64,000 nt of DNA from Bacillota bacterium. Its GTDB lineage: Bacteria > Bacillota > TC1. Below the pieces are notes generated by a model. The model worked only from the letters and a program-made list of their open reading frames with translations. It was not told the origin of the DNA and ran no database searches. Location: contig JAQUGR010000005.1 in NCBI GenBank assembly GCA_028683955.1, positions 50,871-114,870 of the forward strand. The letters are read 5' to 3'. This document shows positions 52,108-61,098 of this stretch, piece by piece; position 1 is the stretch's first letter, and each line of letters begins with the position of its first letter. The position numbers and the translations under genes are program-made.

Positions 52108-53082
52108 TTAATTGTAGGAAGCTAAATTTTCAAGATAGCTTACAATTTGTTCATATGTTACAATTCCAGCTGCTCCTAACGTATTGGTACTTGAAATAGA
52201 AGTTGGTGGATTTCCAAATAAGTGACCTTGATTTATTAATCTTCCAGTTTCCATATCAAAGGCAGTAATCTTTAAATCAAGCCTATAAGCTATTGACCCA
52301 TTGCCATAAGTCCCAAATTTAGTTTTGCTATATTCAAGCAATACTAAAGTATTTAATTCACTACTTGAAGTAGCTACCAATTCTTTAGAAAGACTATTAT
52401 TAATTTGAGAAAAAGCAAATTTACCACCAATATCACTATTTTTTTCAATAATAAAATACTTAGTTGGATTATTCGCTTTTCTTATCTCAGTACTACTAGG
52501 TTTAATCTGAGCATAAATATCTATCTTATTATACAAATCACCCAAATTATATCCACATAAAGCTTCAAGATAAGATGCTATATCAGCATCAGTTATATGT
52601 TCAGGAAGAATTGAATTCATTTGAGACTGAACTATTATATTATTAGAAGGTATATCAATCACAGTTATATCAATACTTTCACGTTTGACTGTCTTCCCTT
52701 TATTATCAGTTTCATTAGAAGTACTTCTTGTAAGTTTCACCAAAGTATTCAAATCATTATCTGTTTTAGCTTGTAAATCCTCCGGAAGGCTAAAATATAC
52801 TTGAGAATAAAATGGTGCATTTGTAGTTGAAGTATTTTCTATAACAAAATATTTAGTTGGAACTTCTATTGATGAAACAATATCTTTACCAATAACACCA
52901 ACTACACCATCATATTTACCTATATTTGTATACAAATCACCAAGTTGATTTATTTCTTCTTGATTAACTTTATTTTCTACCTTATTTTCATCCTTCCAAT
53001 TATTTCCTAATAAAATATATGTTGAAATTATGGCTAAAATAATAATAACTATCATCAATATCAACTTATATATTAATTTCAT
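52108..53082 (-). CDS. Uncharacterised membrane-anchored protein with two internal repeats
   Basis: A 324-residue protein anchored by one N-terminal helix (LIYKLILMIVIIILAIISTY) with an outside domain made of two related halves. Each half starts near a Y-x-x-I-x-x-Y motif, has a TKYFVIE/TKYFIIE strand, an LP/LSKEL helix, SSSELNTLV/DNDLNTLV and an ITVIDI/ITAFDM strand. Function unknown. The ATG at 53082 has a weak GGTG upstream. Likely an extracytoplasmic stress or envelope protein. Confidence 0.65.
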   Translation of the reverse strand: MKLIYKLILMIVIIILAIISTYILLGNNWKDENKVENKVNQEEINQLGDLYTNIGKYDGVVGVIGKDIVSSIEVPTKYFVIENTSTTNAPFYSQVYFSLPEDLQAKTDNDLNTLVKLTRSTSNETDNKGKTVKRESIDITVIDIPSNNIIVQSQMNSILPEHITDADIASYLEALCGYNLGDLYNKIDIYAQIKPSSTEIRKANNPTKYFIIEKNSDIGGKFAFSQINNSLSKELVATSSSELNTLVLLEYSKTKFGTYGNGSIAYRLDLKITAFDMETGRLINQGHLFGNPPTSISSTNTLGAAGIVTYEQIVSYLENLASYN

Positions 53083-53244
53083 ATGACACCACACTTTCAA
53101 TAAGCTAAATATATTTTTATATACTGTTAATATTACTACCATGGGAAATAATTTTCAATAACTTCATTAATCTACAAATATTTATAGATAACCTTCATCA
53201 TAGTTTCATACATTTCTTTTACTGAGATATCCTAAACTAAAATA

Positions 53245-53279
53245 AAGCACGAATGTAAACTTCTATAACATTCGTGCTT
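53245..53279 (-). terminator. Terminator of the esterase gene
   Basis: AAGCACGAATGT (53245-53256) pairs perfectly with ACATTCGTGCTT (53268-53279); T-rich on the minus strand. It lies just downstream of the esterase stop. Confidence 0.85.
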
Positions 53280-53293
53280 CTCTATTTTATATA

Positions 53294-54169
53294 TTAATTT
53301 ACTATCTCCTTAATCAACTCCACAGATTCTTCTAATACTTTTTTTGCTTCCGGTATTGGTAATATTACCCAGTCATGTTGCATATCCTTATATTCATAAC
53401 CACTAATATCAGTACCAACCAGCCCACTTTTCTCAGTTATTTCCTTACAATCTGGATAAAATATTTCCTCACTACCATAGAAGACCCCAATATCTCCCAA
53501 ATTATTTAAATCCCCATATTTTGGAGAAACAAAAGGATGATTTTCCGGTAAGTCTTTTCTATAAACTTCACCAATTTCCATCAACTTGTCTATATCTAGA
53601 ATAAAATCTCTTTTTTCAAATTCCTTAATCCTTTTATTTTTTAGTCCAATATCTAACCAAGGGGAATATAGAATTGTTTTAACAGGTTGTTTAAGTCCTT
53701 CATCTCTAATTAACATAGAAAGAGCAAGAGCCAAACCACCACCTGCAGAATCACCCATTAATATAAATAAATGATCAGGGTAATTCTTTACTAACTCACT
53801 ATAGGCTGTTAAAGACCACAAAAGACTCTCATTAGCTGAGTGTTCAGGAGCTAATGGATAATCTAAAAAAGATAAATAACAACCTGTTTTATTTATCAAT
53901 TTTTTCATAAATAAAAAATGACCACTTGAAGCATCAAGAGAATAACCTCCTCCATGAAAATATACAATATGCTTCTTTTCCGATTTATTTAATAAACCTG
54001 CAGTAAATACTAGATGACCATCAACAAGTAATCTAGAAGTATATGGAAAGATCTTCAATAACCTTGCTATCCTTCTTTTAGAAAACCGCCTGGGATTAAT
54101 AAAATTAATACGCTTTTTAAACCTTATTAATTTTAAAAAATTAAATAATATTTTACTTGTACTATTCAT
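53294..54169 (-). CDS. Alpha/beta hydrolase, hormone-sensitive-lipase-like esterase
   Basis: A 291-residue esterase. The oxyanion-hole motif is HIVYFHGGGYSLDASSG, the nucleophile elbow ILMGDSAGGGLALAL (Ser), and the acid/base pair is probably in DIGVFYGSEEIFYPD and the C-terminal YKDMQHDWVI (His). This is the HSL (family IV) pattern. Substrate unknown. No signal peptide; cytoplasmic. Confidence 0.9.
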   Translation of the reverse strand: MNSTSKILFNFLKLIRFKKRINFINPRRFSKRRIARLLKIFPYTSRLLVDGHLVFTAGLLNKSEKKHIVYFHGGGYSLDASSGHFLFMKKLINKTGCYLSFLDYPLAPEHSANESLLWSLTAYSELVKNYPDHLFILMGDSAGGGLALALSMLIRDEGLKQPVKTILYSPWLDIGLKNKRIKEFEKRDFILDIDKLMEIGEVYRKDLPENHPFVSPKYGDLNNLGDIGVFYGSEEIFYPDCKEITEKSGLVGTDISGYEYKDMQHDWVILPIPEAKKVLEESVELIKEIVN

Positions 54170-54256
54170 TATTCACCTAATTATTCTTTAACTAATGTGT
54201 TCATATTTTTTCTTTTTTCTATACTTGACTCCTGATTGTAGTTTATATCTGGTTAA

Positions 54257-54535
54257 TTAATTTTTCAGAAACATCAGTATTGTCAAAACTGTATATACTA
54301 TAGTCATTATTCCTATTACATAAGTCCATGTATGCATTCTTTTTGAGGTTTCCCTTTCAAGTACTAACTTATATACCTCAGAAAAACAATACATTTTAAA
54401 GACAACAACTCCAAATTTATCTATAATCATATCTAAATTTTCTCTATTAATATGTTTAATGCCCACTGTTTTAAAATAATTTTCAAAATTCGTTGGTGTG
54501 GCATCTTCTTCGTTTAGTAAATCTTCTAATGTCAT
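54257..54535 (-). CDS. Small protein with C-terminal membrane segment
   Basis: A 92-residue protein with a soluble N-terminal part (MTLEDLLNEEDATPTNFENY, GIKHINRENLDMIIDKFG) and one C-terminal membrane helix (YVIGIMTIVYTVLTILMFL). No family recognised. AGGAGG precedes the ATG. The second GTGA-N5-TCAC palindrome lies about 90 bp upstream of it, at 54621-54633. Confidence 0.55.
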   Translation of the reverse strand: MTLEDLLNEEDATPTNFENYFKTVGIKHINRENLDMIIDKFGVVVFKMYCFSEVYKLVLERETSKRMHTWTYVIGIMTIVYTVLTILMFLKN

Positions 54536-54620
54536 AATTTCCTCCTATCAAGTAAATAATTATTACTATTAATTACAATTAATTACTTATTAATAGTAGT
54601 ATATTTTACAATTCTATTCT

Positions 54621-54633
54621 GTGATATAGTCAC
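54621..54633 (-). promoter_or_regulatory. Second GTGA-N5-TCAC palindrome
   Basis: GTGATATAGTCAC shares 12 of 13 bases plus the 'GGA' flank with the site at 51505. On the minus strand TATACT follows 17 bp later, upstream of the 54257-54535 gene. Confidence 0.55.
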
Positions 54634-54664
54634 GGAGGTTTTTATACACATAATTATATTTCTA

Positions 54665-55558
54665 TTAATTCTTATGATAAAGTTCTTGTTTATTTATTTT
54701 TTCATGTCGATCAAGATTTTGTTCTGTTTTAAAACGTTCCCCAGCCAAGGCCCCTTCTTCTTGAAATAGTTGATAATCGGAAAAGAAAAACATTTCATTT
54801 AAAACATAATCATAAAAGAAATAGTTTAGTTTACTACTTGGTTGTTTGGTCATTGCTGCTCTTAAACTTTCAGTACTTATAGCACAAATTGGTCCAGGTG
54901 GTAATCCAAAATTCATGTACGTATTATATGGACTGTTTATTTCTAAATCACTAAATAAAAGATAAGGTCGCTGATAACCTAAAGCATACTCTACAGTCAC
55001 GCAACTTTGCAGTTTATCTCCATTACTAAGCCTGTTTAAAAAAACTTCAGCAGTTTTATCCTGATTATCACCATTCAAGCATTCAGCCGAAATAACAGAG
55101 GCTAGAGCCAGCTGTTCTCTTGTGGCTAAACTATTTAAGTTTTTCAATTCGCTACTTAACGTTTCAATACGTTTTTCACTAAAATCTAGCCAAATTTCTA
55201 TTTCCTCACTTAAAGTTCTTCCCTCTGGTATTTCATAAATACCTGGTGGTATCAATCCTTCAATTTTTTTCCAATCCGAAATTTTTTCTGGTATTAGTTT
55301 ACTTTTAGATGGCAAGGCTAATTGGGTCAATATTTCTTCATTATTTAAATTAAACACTTCTTCAAGTTGAGGAATAATATCACGCTTTAGTTGATAACCT
55401 TCATCAATATTAATAGTACCTATTATCTTAATTGATTTTATCTCTTTATCCTTATCATCATTATGAACAACTAAAAAGATTATCGATAATAAAAGTAGTA
55501 GGAAAACTAGAACTATAATTAGTAATTCTAGAACTGATTTTTGTCTTATGGCTTTCAT
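54665..55558 (-). CDS. MltG-like endolytic transglycosylase (YceG family)
   Basis: A 297-residue membrane-anchored protein. One N-terminal helix (ELLIIVLVFLLLLLSIIFLV) is followed by a LysM-like/YceG domain; the catalytic Glu lies in LASVISAEC (family 'ASIVEKE'), and the signature is SPYNTYMNFGLPPGPI.. with SLRAAM. MltG cleaves glycan strands and limits their length at the membrane. The catalytic segment is more divergent than usual (ISAEC instead of VEKE). ATG with AAAGGAG. Confidence 0.85.
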   Translation of the reverse strand: MKAIRQKSVLELLIIVLVFLLLLLSIIFLVVHNDDKDKEIKSIKIIGTINIDEGYQLKRDIIPQLEEVFNLNNEEILTQLALPSKSKLIPEKISDWKKIEGLIPPGIYEIPEGRTLSEEIEIWLDFSEKRIETLSSELKNLNSLATREQLALASVISAECLNGDNQDKTAEVFLNRLSNGDKLQSCVTVEYALGYQRPYLLFSDLEINSPYNTYMNFGLPPGPICAISTESLRAAMTKQPSSKLNYFFYDYVLNEMFFFSDYQLFQEEGALAGERFKTEQNLDRHEKINKQELYHKN

Positions 55559-55634
55559 TTAATCTCCTTTTACAAATACTAAATCTTATAAAATAAATTA
55601 TATCACCCACCGGCTATAATTAAAAATCTCATAT

Positions 55635-55671
55635 AAAAACACCTTTGATTAAAATAATCAAAGGTGTTTTT
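55635..55671 (-). terminator. Terminator of the TadG-like gene
   Basis: AAAAACACCTTTGATT pairs perfectly with AATCAAAGGTGTTTTT around AAAAT; it ends about 10 bp after the stop. Confidence 0.85.
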
Positions 55672-55680
55672 TCTTATTAA

Positions 55681-56769
55681 TTATTCTACTAATTTCACAC
55701 TGGTATTTTTAACTAAATTAAGACCATTTAAATCATGAGAACTTGATGTTACATCAAATTTAGCACCATGATCTACAATATCATATTTAGTAATTACTCT
55801 ACCATGTATATCTCCATTAGGTCCACCATTGTTAGTAAATCCACCATTTGGGGCATACAGTATTCCATAAACATCAGAACAACCACCATTAAAGGTAAAG
55901 CTGCCATTAGTATAAAACATAACTGAATCTGTATTAGTTTGTTGAATTCCAGTGGCGAAAATTATATTGCCACTAGCATAAAATATTGCAGTTCCCTTGA
56001 TTCTTCCATTAATTCTAAGATCTCCATCTATATAGTAGATACCATTAAGAGTAGTTCCATCAGTTAAATTGCCATTAGCTAATTCTAATCCCTGTTGTTT
56101 TATAAGCTCATCTAAGTTAGTTGGAAATGGTACTGTTGTATTGGTAATTTTAGTAGTCCCAGTTGGTACATTAATACTACTGCCTGCACTAACAGCCTTA
56201 CCATCCATAGTGGATTTATTACCAGCTATAGTAATACTGTCTTTAGCATAAACATTACCTTTAATAATATGTTTATTACCATTAATATAAACTTTTCCTT
56301 CAGCAGAAAATAGGGCATAATCAAAAGGACCAGTTGCCATTCCTTCTTCAGATTTTTGAGCTACAGCCCTTACCTTTACAGATATTTTTTCAAAACCTAA
56401 AATTCGTGCAAAGTTATATTCAACGTCTCTAGTACAAATAACTTCTATCTTTGTTGAATCTCCCTTATAAGGTACAGTTATTTCTACTTTATCCCCATCT
56501 TTTTCAATGCCGTTTGCATTAGCCTTTAATCCATTTTCACCTACTAAAGAAATTGCTGTATTAATCGCTTTAGTATTGGATGGTAAATCTTTTGCTCCAG
56601 CTAAGGCTGCTGCATCAGCAATGTTTTGCAAGTTTACCTCTTGAACATAAACAGTACCAACATCAATACTTATAGCTGCTGCTGCCATTAGCACTACAAA
56701 TAACAAGGCAAATGCTACCAAGGACTGACCATCTTCTTTCTTATATAGTTTTCTAAAGAATTTTTTCAT
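55681..56769 (-). CDS. TadE/TadG-like pseudopilin-type protein with beta-helical repeat
   Basis: A 362-residue protein. The start MKKFFRKLYKKEDGQSLVAF with the following hydrophobic helix is the TadE/TadG signature (DGQS just before the helix). Residues about 45-130 form the usual TadG domain (NLQNIADAAALAGAKDLPS). The rest is a Gly/Asn-rich, strand-rich region (YINGNKHIIKGNVYAKDSIT; GSFTFNGGCSDVYGILYAPN) resembling bactofilin or polymer-forming repeats. No tad/flp genes are in the window. The ATG at 56769 follows GAGGTG. Confidence 0.75.
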   Translation of the reverse strand: MKKFFRKLYKKEDGQSLVAFALLFVVLMAAAAISIDVGTVYVQEVNLQNIADAAALAGAKDLPSNTKAINTAISLVGENGLKANANGIEKDGDKVEITVPYKGDSTKIEVICTRDVEYNFARILGFEKISVKVRAVAQKSEEGMATGPFDYALFSAEGKVYINGNKHIIKGNVYAKDSITIAGNKSTMDGKAVSAGSSINVPTGTTKITNTTVPFPTNLDELIKQQGLELANGNLTDGTTLNGIYYIDGDLRINGRIKGTAIFYASGNIIFATGIQQTNTDSVMFYTNGSFTFNGGCSDVYGILYAPNGGFTNNGGPNGDIHGRVITKYDIVDHGAKFDVTSSSHDLNGLNLVKNTSVKLVE

Positions 56770-56867
56770 TACTAACACCTCGATATTATTATATAAATTA
56801 TATTTTCCCTTATACAATTTAATATTACACTGATTACCTATATTGTTCAAGACCTATAAGTAATTTA

Positions 56868-56882
56868 ATATAATGATTATAT
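56868..56882. promoter_or_regulatory. PerR-like box between TadG-like and DUF427 genes
   Basis: ATATAATGATTATAT lies in a 21-bp palindrome (TTAATATAAT-G-ATTATATTAA, 56865-56885). It matches the PerR consensus TTATAATNATTATAA at 13 of 15 positions. A PerR regulator is not in the window. It is a candidate only, because the region is very AT-rich. Confidence 0.4.
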
Positions 56883-57002
56883 TAATATCAAACAATATAT
56901 CTATCTAATATATACAAGTATATACATATTTGATATTGTTATATAATTTTTTTAGTGTTACTATACTTTTAAATTAGTATTAAATTTAAGGAGGTTGTAA
57001 AT

Positions 57003-57290
57003 ATGGTAAAAGCAATATGGAACGGCAAAGAAATAGCCAAGAGTTCAAATACAGTTATTGTGGAAAATAACCAATACTTTCCAAAAGAGGATGTTAATCA
57101 AACTTATTTAAAAGAGACTGATTACCATACAACCTGTCCCTGGAAAGGTTTTGCAAGTTACTATACTCTAGAAGTTGATGGTAAGAGCAATGAAAATGCT
57201 GCCTGGTACTATAAAGAACCAAAACAAGGTGCCGAAGTAGTTAAAGATAGAATAGCCTTTTGGAAAGGTGTAGAAATAGTATTAGAGTAA
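57003..57290 (+). CDS. DUF427 family protein
   Basis: A 95-residue protein with the DUF427 pattern: VKAIWNGKEIAKSSNTVIVE, YFPKEDVN, TTCPWKGFASYYTLEVDGK, and AAWYYKEP. The family forms a small beta-barrel of unknown biochemical function, widespread in bacteria. AAGGAGG precedes the ATG. Plus strand, divergent from the TadG-like gene. Confidence 0.88.
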   Translation: MVKAIWNGKEIAKSSNTVIVENNQYFPKEDVNQTYLKETDYHTTCPWKGFASYYTLEVDGKSNENAAWYYKEPKQGAEVVKDRIAFWKGVEIVLE

Positions 57291-57298
57291 GAAAAACA

Positions 57299-57334
57299 AA
57301 AAACACTGAATTAAAATAATAATTCAGTGTTTTT
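57299..57334. terminator. Bidirectional terminator between DUF427 and rsgA
   Basis: AAAAACACTGAATT (57299-57312) pairs with AATTCAGTGTTTTT (57321-57334). Confidence 0.85.
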
Positions 57335-58406
57335 ATTTTTTATTTTTCGATTTTGCAAAATCTCTGGCATTTTTTATACCACTAAATTCAGAAAACATTT
57401 CATTTATTTTTTCTCTTTCAATCTCCTTAGAATTTAGACCCTCATATTTTGCTTCTTTTTTTAGTTTATTATAACTATTTAATCTCTCTTCTGTTACGCG
57501 TCCTTCCTCAATCGCTTTTTTAACCATACATCCAGGTTCTTTATCATGTCTACAATCATGAAATTTGCAGCCCATAGCAAGTTCTTCTATATCTGTGAAA
57601 GTTTTCGAGATATTAATACTTTCTAAACCAATTTCTCTCATACCAGGAGTATCAATAACCGCTCCACCATTTGGAAGATAATAAAGTTCCCTTGTAGTGG
57701 TTGCGTGTCTTCCCTTATCATCACTGCGAATTTCTTTTGTTTCAATTAATTGTTTACCAAGTACTTTATTAATTAAAGAAGATTTACCAACACCCGAGGA
57801 TCCTATAAAAGCTACCGTCTCACCCTTTTTTATATATTCAAGAATATCCTCATAACCATCTCCAGTTAAACTTGAGGTAACCAATACCTTAACACCTATA
57901 GCAATTAATTGAATTTCAGATATTTTCTCACTAATATTCTCACATAAATCAGATTTTGTTAACACAATAACAGGAACAGCTCCACTATCCCAGGCAATTG
58001 ATAAGTACCTTTCCATTCTCCGTAGGTTAAAATCATTATTTAAGGACATACAAATAAATATTGTATCAATATTGGTTGCTACTACTTGGTTATCATGGGC
58101 TTTACCTGCTGCTTTTCTAATAAAGGCACTTTTTCTTTTCAATATATGATGTATGATTCCATTTCCATGTATATCTTCTTGTCTATCCATTATTACATAA
58201 TCTCCAACAGCAGGGTATTGTGACAACTGATTAATATTATGTCTGATTTTCCCTGAAATTTCTGCTAGAATTTCTGATTCTTGTGTTACTACTTTATAAA
58301 GGTCTTTGGATTGGGAAATAATTCTACCAAGATATAGTCCCCTGTAGAATTCAGCTTCTTTTATATACTCTTCACTAAAAGTTATATTTTTAATTTTCTT
58401 ATTCAT
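57333..58406 (-). CDS. rsgA: Ribosome small-subunit GTPase RsgA
   Basis: A 357-residue circularly permuted GTPase. Motif order is G4 TKSD, G1 GSSGVGKSS, G3 DTPG, confirming the permutation; then the zinc-binding end C-x-H-x-C (CKFHDCRHDKEPGC). It helps 30S maturation. The ribosome binding site is weak: upstream is only a (GAAA)5 microsatellite (58416-58435) and no clear AGGAGG. Confidence 0.92.
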   Translation of the reverse strand: MNKKIKNITFSEEYIKEAEFYRGLYLGRIISQSKDLYKVVTQESEILAEISGKIRHNINQLSQYPAVGDYVIMDRQEDIHGNGIIHHILKRKSAFIRKAAGKAHDNQVVATNIDTIFICMSLNNDFNLRRMERYLSIAWDSGAVPVIVLTKSDLCENISEKISEIQLIAIGVKVLVTSSLTGDGYEDILEYIKKGETVAFIGSSGVGKSSLINKVLGKQLIETKEIRSDDKGRHATTTRELYYLPNGGAVIDTPGMREIGLESINISKTFTDIEELAMGCKFHDCRHDKEPGCMVKKAIEEGRVTEERLNSYNKLKKEAKYEGLNSKEIEREKINEMFSEFSGIKNARDFAKSKNKK

Positions 58407-58415
58407 AATTAATGA

Positions 58416-58435
58416 TTTCTTTCTTTCTTTCTTTC
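58416..58435. repeat. (TTTC)5 microsatellite in the rsgA leader
   Basis: Five TTTC units (GAAA on the coding strand), 10-30 bp before the rsgA ATG, in place of a ribosome binding site. Slippage could alter spacing or translation. Confidence 0.85.
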
Positions 58436-58443
58436 TTTTTAAA

Positions 58444-59169
58444 TTATTCTTTAATTAAATCTCTAACAACAACTCCAGCCATTATCAATCCAGCTACAGA
58501 TGGTACAAAAGCAACACTTCCTGGTATTTGTTTCTTCATCGAATTAATAAGTTCTTCATTAATATCCTTCAAATCAATAGGTTTAATCGGCTCTTCTTTT
58601 GAATATACTACCTTTAGAGACTTAACCTGTCTATTCCTTAATTCTCTTCTCATAACTCTAGCCAATGGACATACTGAAGTCTTGTAAATATCACTCACTT
58701 CAATCTTTGTAGGATCGAGTTTTTTGCCCATTCCCATACTGCTAATAATAGGGATATTTCTTTTATTAGCTTCTAAAACAAGATCTATTTTTGCTGTCAC
58801 AGTATCTATGGCATCAATAATATAGTCACACTTCAAGTCCAATATTTCATCAGTATTTCCCGGCAGATAGAAAGTCTGAAAAGTTTTTACCTTAATATCC
58901 TTATTTATTTCCAACATTCTTTCTTTGGCAACTTCTACTTTAGCTTTACCAATAGTTTTTGTAGTTGCAATAATCTGTCTGTTTAGATTGGTTAAATTTA
59001 TCTTATCATTATCCACTAGTATAAAATTTCCTACTCCAGATCTCGCCAATCCCTCTAAAGCATGACCACCTACTCCACCAATTCCAAATATCAAGACAGT
59101 ACTATTTTTTAATTTTTCTAATCCTTTTGTACCTATTAGAAGTTCAGTTCTTGAAAATTCATGTAACAT
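58444..59169 (-). CDS. tcdA: tRNA threonylcarbamoyladenosine dehydratase-like ThiF/E1 protein
   Basis: A 241-residue E1-like ATPase: VLIFGIGGVGGHALEGLARS (nucleotide loop), LVDNDKINLTNLNRQIIAT, DAIDTVTAKIDLV and a Cys in TSVCPLARVMRR, with the catalytic Lys/Arg pattern of TcdA/CsdL. TcdA dehydrates t6A to cyclic ct6A on tRNA. It is 38 bp upstream of rsgA. Confidence 0.85.
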   Translation of the reverse strand: MLHEFSRTELLIGTKGLEKLKNSTVLIFGIGGVGGHALEGLARSGVGNFILVDNDKINLTNLNRQIIATTKTIGKAKVEVAKERMLEINKDIKVKTFQTFYLPGNTDEILDLKCDYIIDAIDTVTAKIDLVLEANKRNIPIISSMGMGKKLDPTKIEVSDIYKTSVCPLARVMRRELRNRQVKSLKVVYSKEEPIKPIDLKDINEELINSMKKQIPGSVAFVPSVAGLIMAGVVVRDLIKE

Positions 59170-59180
59170 TTTATTTCACC

Positions 59181-60977
59181 CTACTTACTTTTGTTTTCTT
59201 CTATCTTTTCTGCCAGATCATTTAAATAAACCCATCTTTCCATTTTTTCATCTAGGGATTTATCTAAGGCTGACTTTTCCTCTGTTAATTCATGAAGTTT
59301 TATATAGTCACTAGTTACCTTACCAATATCCTTGGATAAGTTACTTAATTTCTCTTCTAAACTAGCTATTTCTAGTTCAATATTTTCAAACTCCCTTTGT
59401 TCGTTGAAGGAAAGCTTTAATTTAGTTTTTCTTTTTTCTCTATGATCATTCATATCTTTATTTTCATTATTTTCATTATTTTTATCTTGTTTAATTTCTT
59501 TATCTTTATCTGTTAAATAATCTATATAGCTTCCTAGATACTTTCTGATTTTTCCATTTCCTTGAAACTCAAAAATAGTATCCACAACTTTATCTAAAAA
59601 GTAGCGATCATGAGATACTACTATAACTGCACCGTTAAATCTTTCTAGATAATCCTCAAGTATTGTAAGTGTTTCAATATCAAGGTCATTGGTAGGCTCG
59701 TCTAAAAGTAGCACATTAGGAGCTGCCATTAGAATGCTTAGTAGATATAGTCTTCTTTGTTCTCCACCTGATAGTTTATTTATAAAGGTCCATTGTTGAT
59801 CTGTAGTAAAGAGAAATCTTTCTAACATTTTTGAGGCTGTAACTGTACCCTCTGGTGTTTTAATTACTTCGGCAATTTCTTTAATATAGTCAATAACTCT
59901 TATCGATTGGTCCAATTCTTCAGAATGTTGTGAGAAATACCCAATCTTAACAGTTTTCCCTATATTAACCACACCTTTGTCAGTCTGTACTTTTCCACTA
60001 ATAATATTTAAAAGTGTGGATTTACCATATCCATTTTTTCCTACTATACCAATTCTGGCTTTTCTTGGAAAGTAATATTCAAAATTATCAATTAATTTTT
60101 TTTCTCCATAGCTTTTTGAAATGTCATGAAGTTCAACAACTTTTGTTCCAAGTCTTGTAGTTAGTGAATTCATTTCTAATTTTGTTTCTTCAATAAAGGT
60201 GTTATTCTCACTTAGTTCTTCATACTTTGTAATTCTATCTTTGCTTTTTGTACCTCTGCCTCTTGGTCCTCTTTTTATCCATTCTAGTTCTTTTCTTAAA
60301 AAGCTTTTTCTTTTACGTTTGATGCTTATTTCCATTTCTTCTCTTTCTGCTTTTAGTTGAAGAAATGTAGAATAGTTACCAGGGTAGCTATATAGGTTTC
60401 CATCATTTATTTCTACAATCTTATTGGTAACTCTGTCTAAAAAATAGCGATCATGTGTTACCATGATGATTGATCCTTTGTATTTTCCAAGGTATTTTTC
60501 TAACCAGGCTACCATTTCATTATCTAGATGGTTTGTTGGCTCGTCTAATATTAGAACGTCACAAGGGTGTACGAGTGCACTTGCTATGGCTACTCGTTTT
60601 TTTTGACCTCCTGATAGTGTTTTTATTGGTTTGTTAAATTCTTCTAGGCCTAGTTTTGTTAGAATGGTTTTTGCTTCATAGGCTTTCAGGTTTTTTGTTT
60701 CATTGGAGGTGCCTTCAAATACTTGTTCTATAACTGTATTTTTTTCATTTAAAATGGGGTTTTGTTGGAGGTATTCTATTCTGATATTTGAATTTTTCGT
60801 TATAGTTCCTGAGTCTGGTTGTTCTATTTGGGCAAGTATCTTTAATAAGGTGGACTTGCCAGTTCCATTTACTCCTATTACTCCTATTTTGTCACCTTCG
60901 TTTAGGTATATAGATATTTCATTTAAAAGTATTCTTTCGCTATAGCTTTTAGTTATTTTTTCAGCGGATAGTAGCAT
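59181..60977 (-). CDS. ABC-F family ATPase (Uup-like)
   Basis: A 598-residue protein with two ABC domains and no membrane segment: first Walker A GVNGTGKSTLLK and signature LSGGQKKRVAIASAL; second Walker A GKNGYGKSTLLN and signature LSGGEQRRLYLLSIL. A P-site tRNA interaction linker (RKSFLRKELEWIKRGPRGRG) separates them, and a coiled-coil C-terminal end follows (FENIELEIASLEEKLSNLSK). The tail is typical of Uup. ABC-F proteins act on stalled ribosomes; no antibiotic-resistance claim is made. Confidence 0.9.
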   Translation of the reverse strand: MLLSAEKITKSYSERILLNEISIYLNEGDKIGVIGVNGTGKSTLLKILAQIEQPDSGTITKNSNIRIEYLQQNPILNEKNTVIEQVFEGTSNETKNLKAYEAKTILTKLGLEEFNKPIKTLSGGQKKRVAIASALVHPCDVLILDEPTNHLDNEMVAWLEKYLGKYKGSIIMVTHDRYFLDRVTNKIVEINDGNLYSYPGNYSTFLQLKAEREEMEISIKRKRKSFLRKELEWIKRGPRGRGTKSKDRITKYEELSENNTFIEETKLEMNSLTTRLGTKVVELHDISKSYGEKKLIDNFEYYFPRKARIGIVGKNGYGKSTLLNIISGKVQTDKGVVNIGKTVKIGYFSQHSEELDQSIRVIDYIKEIAEVIKTPEGTVTASKMLERFLFTTDQQWTFINKLSGGEQRRLYLLSILMAAPNVLLLDEPTNDLDIETLTILEDYLERFNGAVIVVSHDRYFLDKVVDTIFEFQGNGKIRKYLGSYIDYLTDKDKEIKQDKNNENNENKDMNDHREKRKTKLKLSFNEQREFENIELEIASLEEKLSNLSKDIGKVTSDYIKLHELTEEKSALDKSLDEKMERWVYLNDLAEKIEENKSK

Positions 60978-61069
60978 TATTTATCTCCTATTAGGTTATC
61001 ATATTTTAATCATAAAAACTCTTTTATACCCTGTAATAATAACATATTCACTATAACTTATCTATTTAA

Positions 61070-61098
61070 AAGCACCTCCACTTAGTGCAAAGGTGCTT
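61070..61098 (-). terminator. Terminator of the heliorhodopsin gene
   Basis: AAGCACCT (61070-61077) pairs with AGGTGCTT (61091-61098), about 50 bp after the stop. The minus-strand tail is T/A-rich. Confidence 0.65.

Noticed and set aside
59181..60977. Antibiotic-resistance ABC-F gene
   Set aside because: The coiled-coil tail and overall pattern fit the housekeeping Uup-like group; nothing points to a resistance subfamily.
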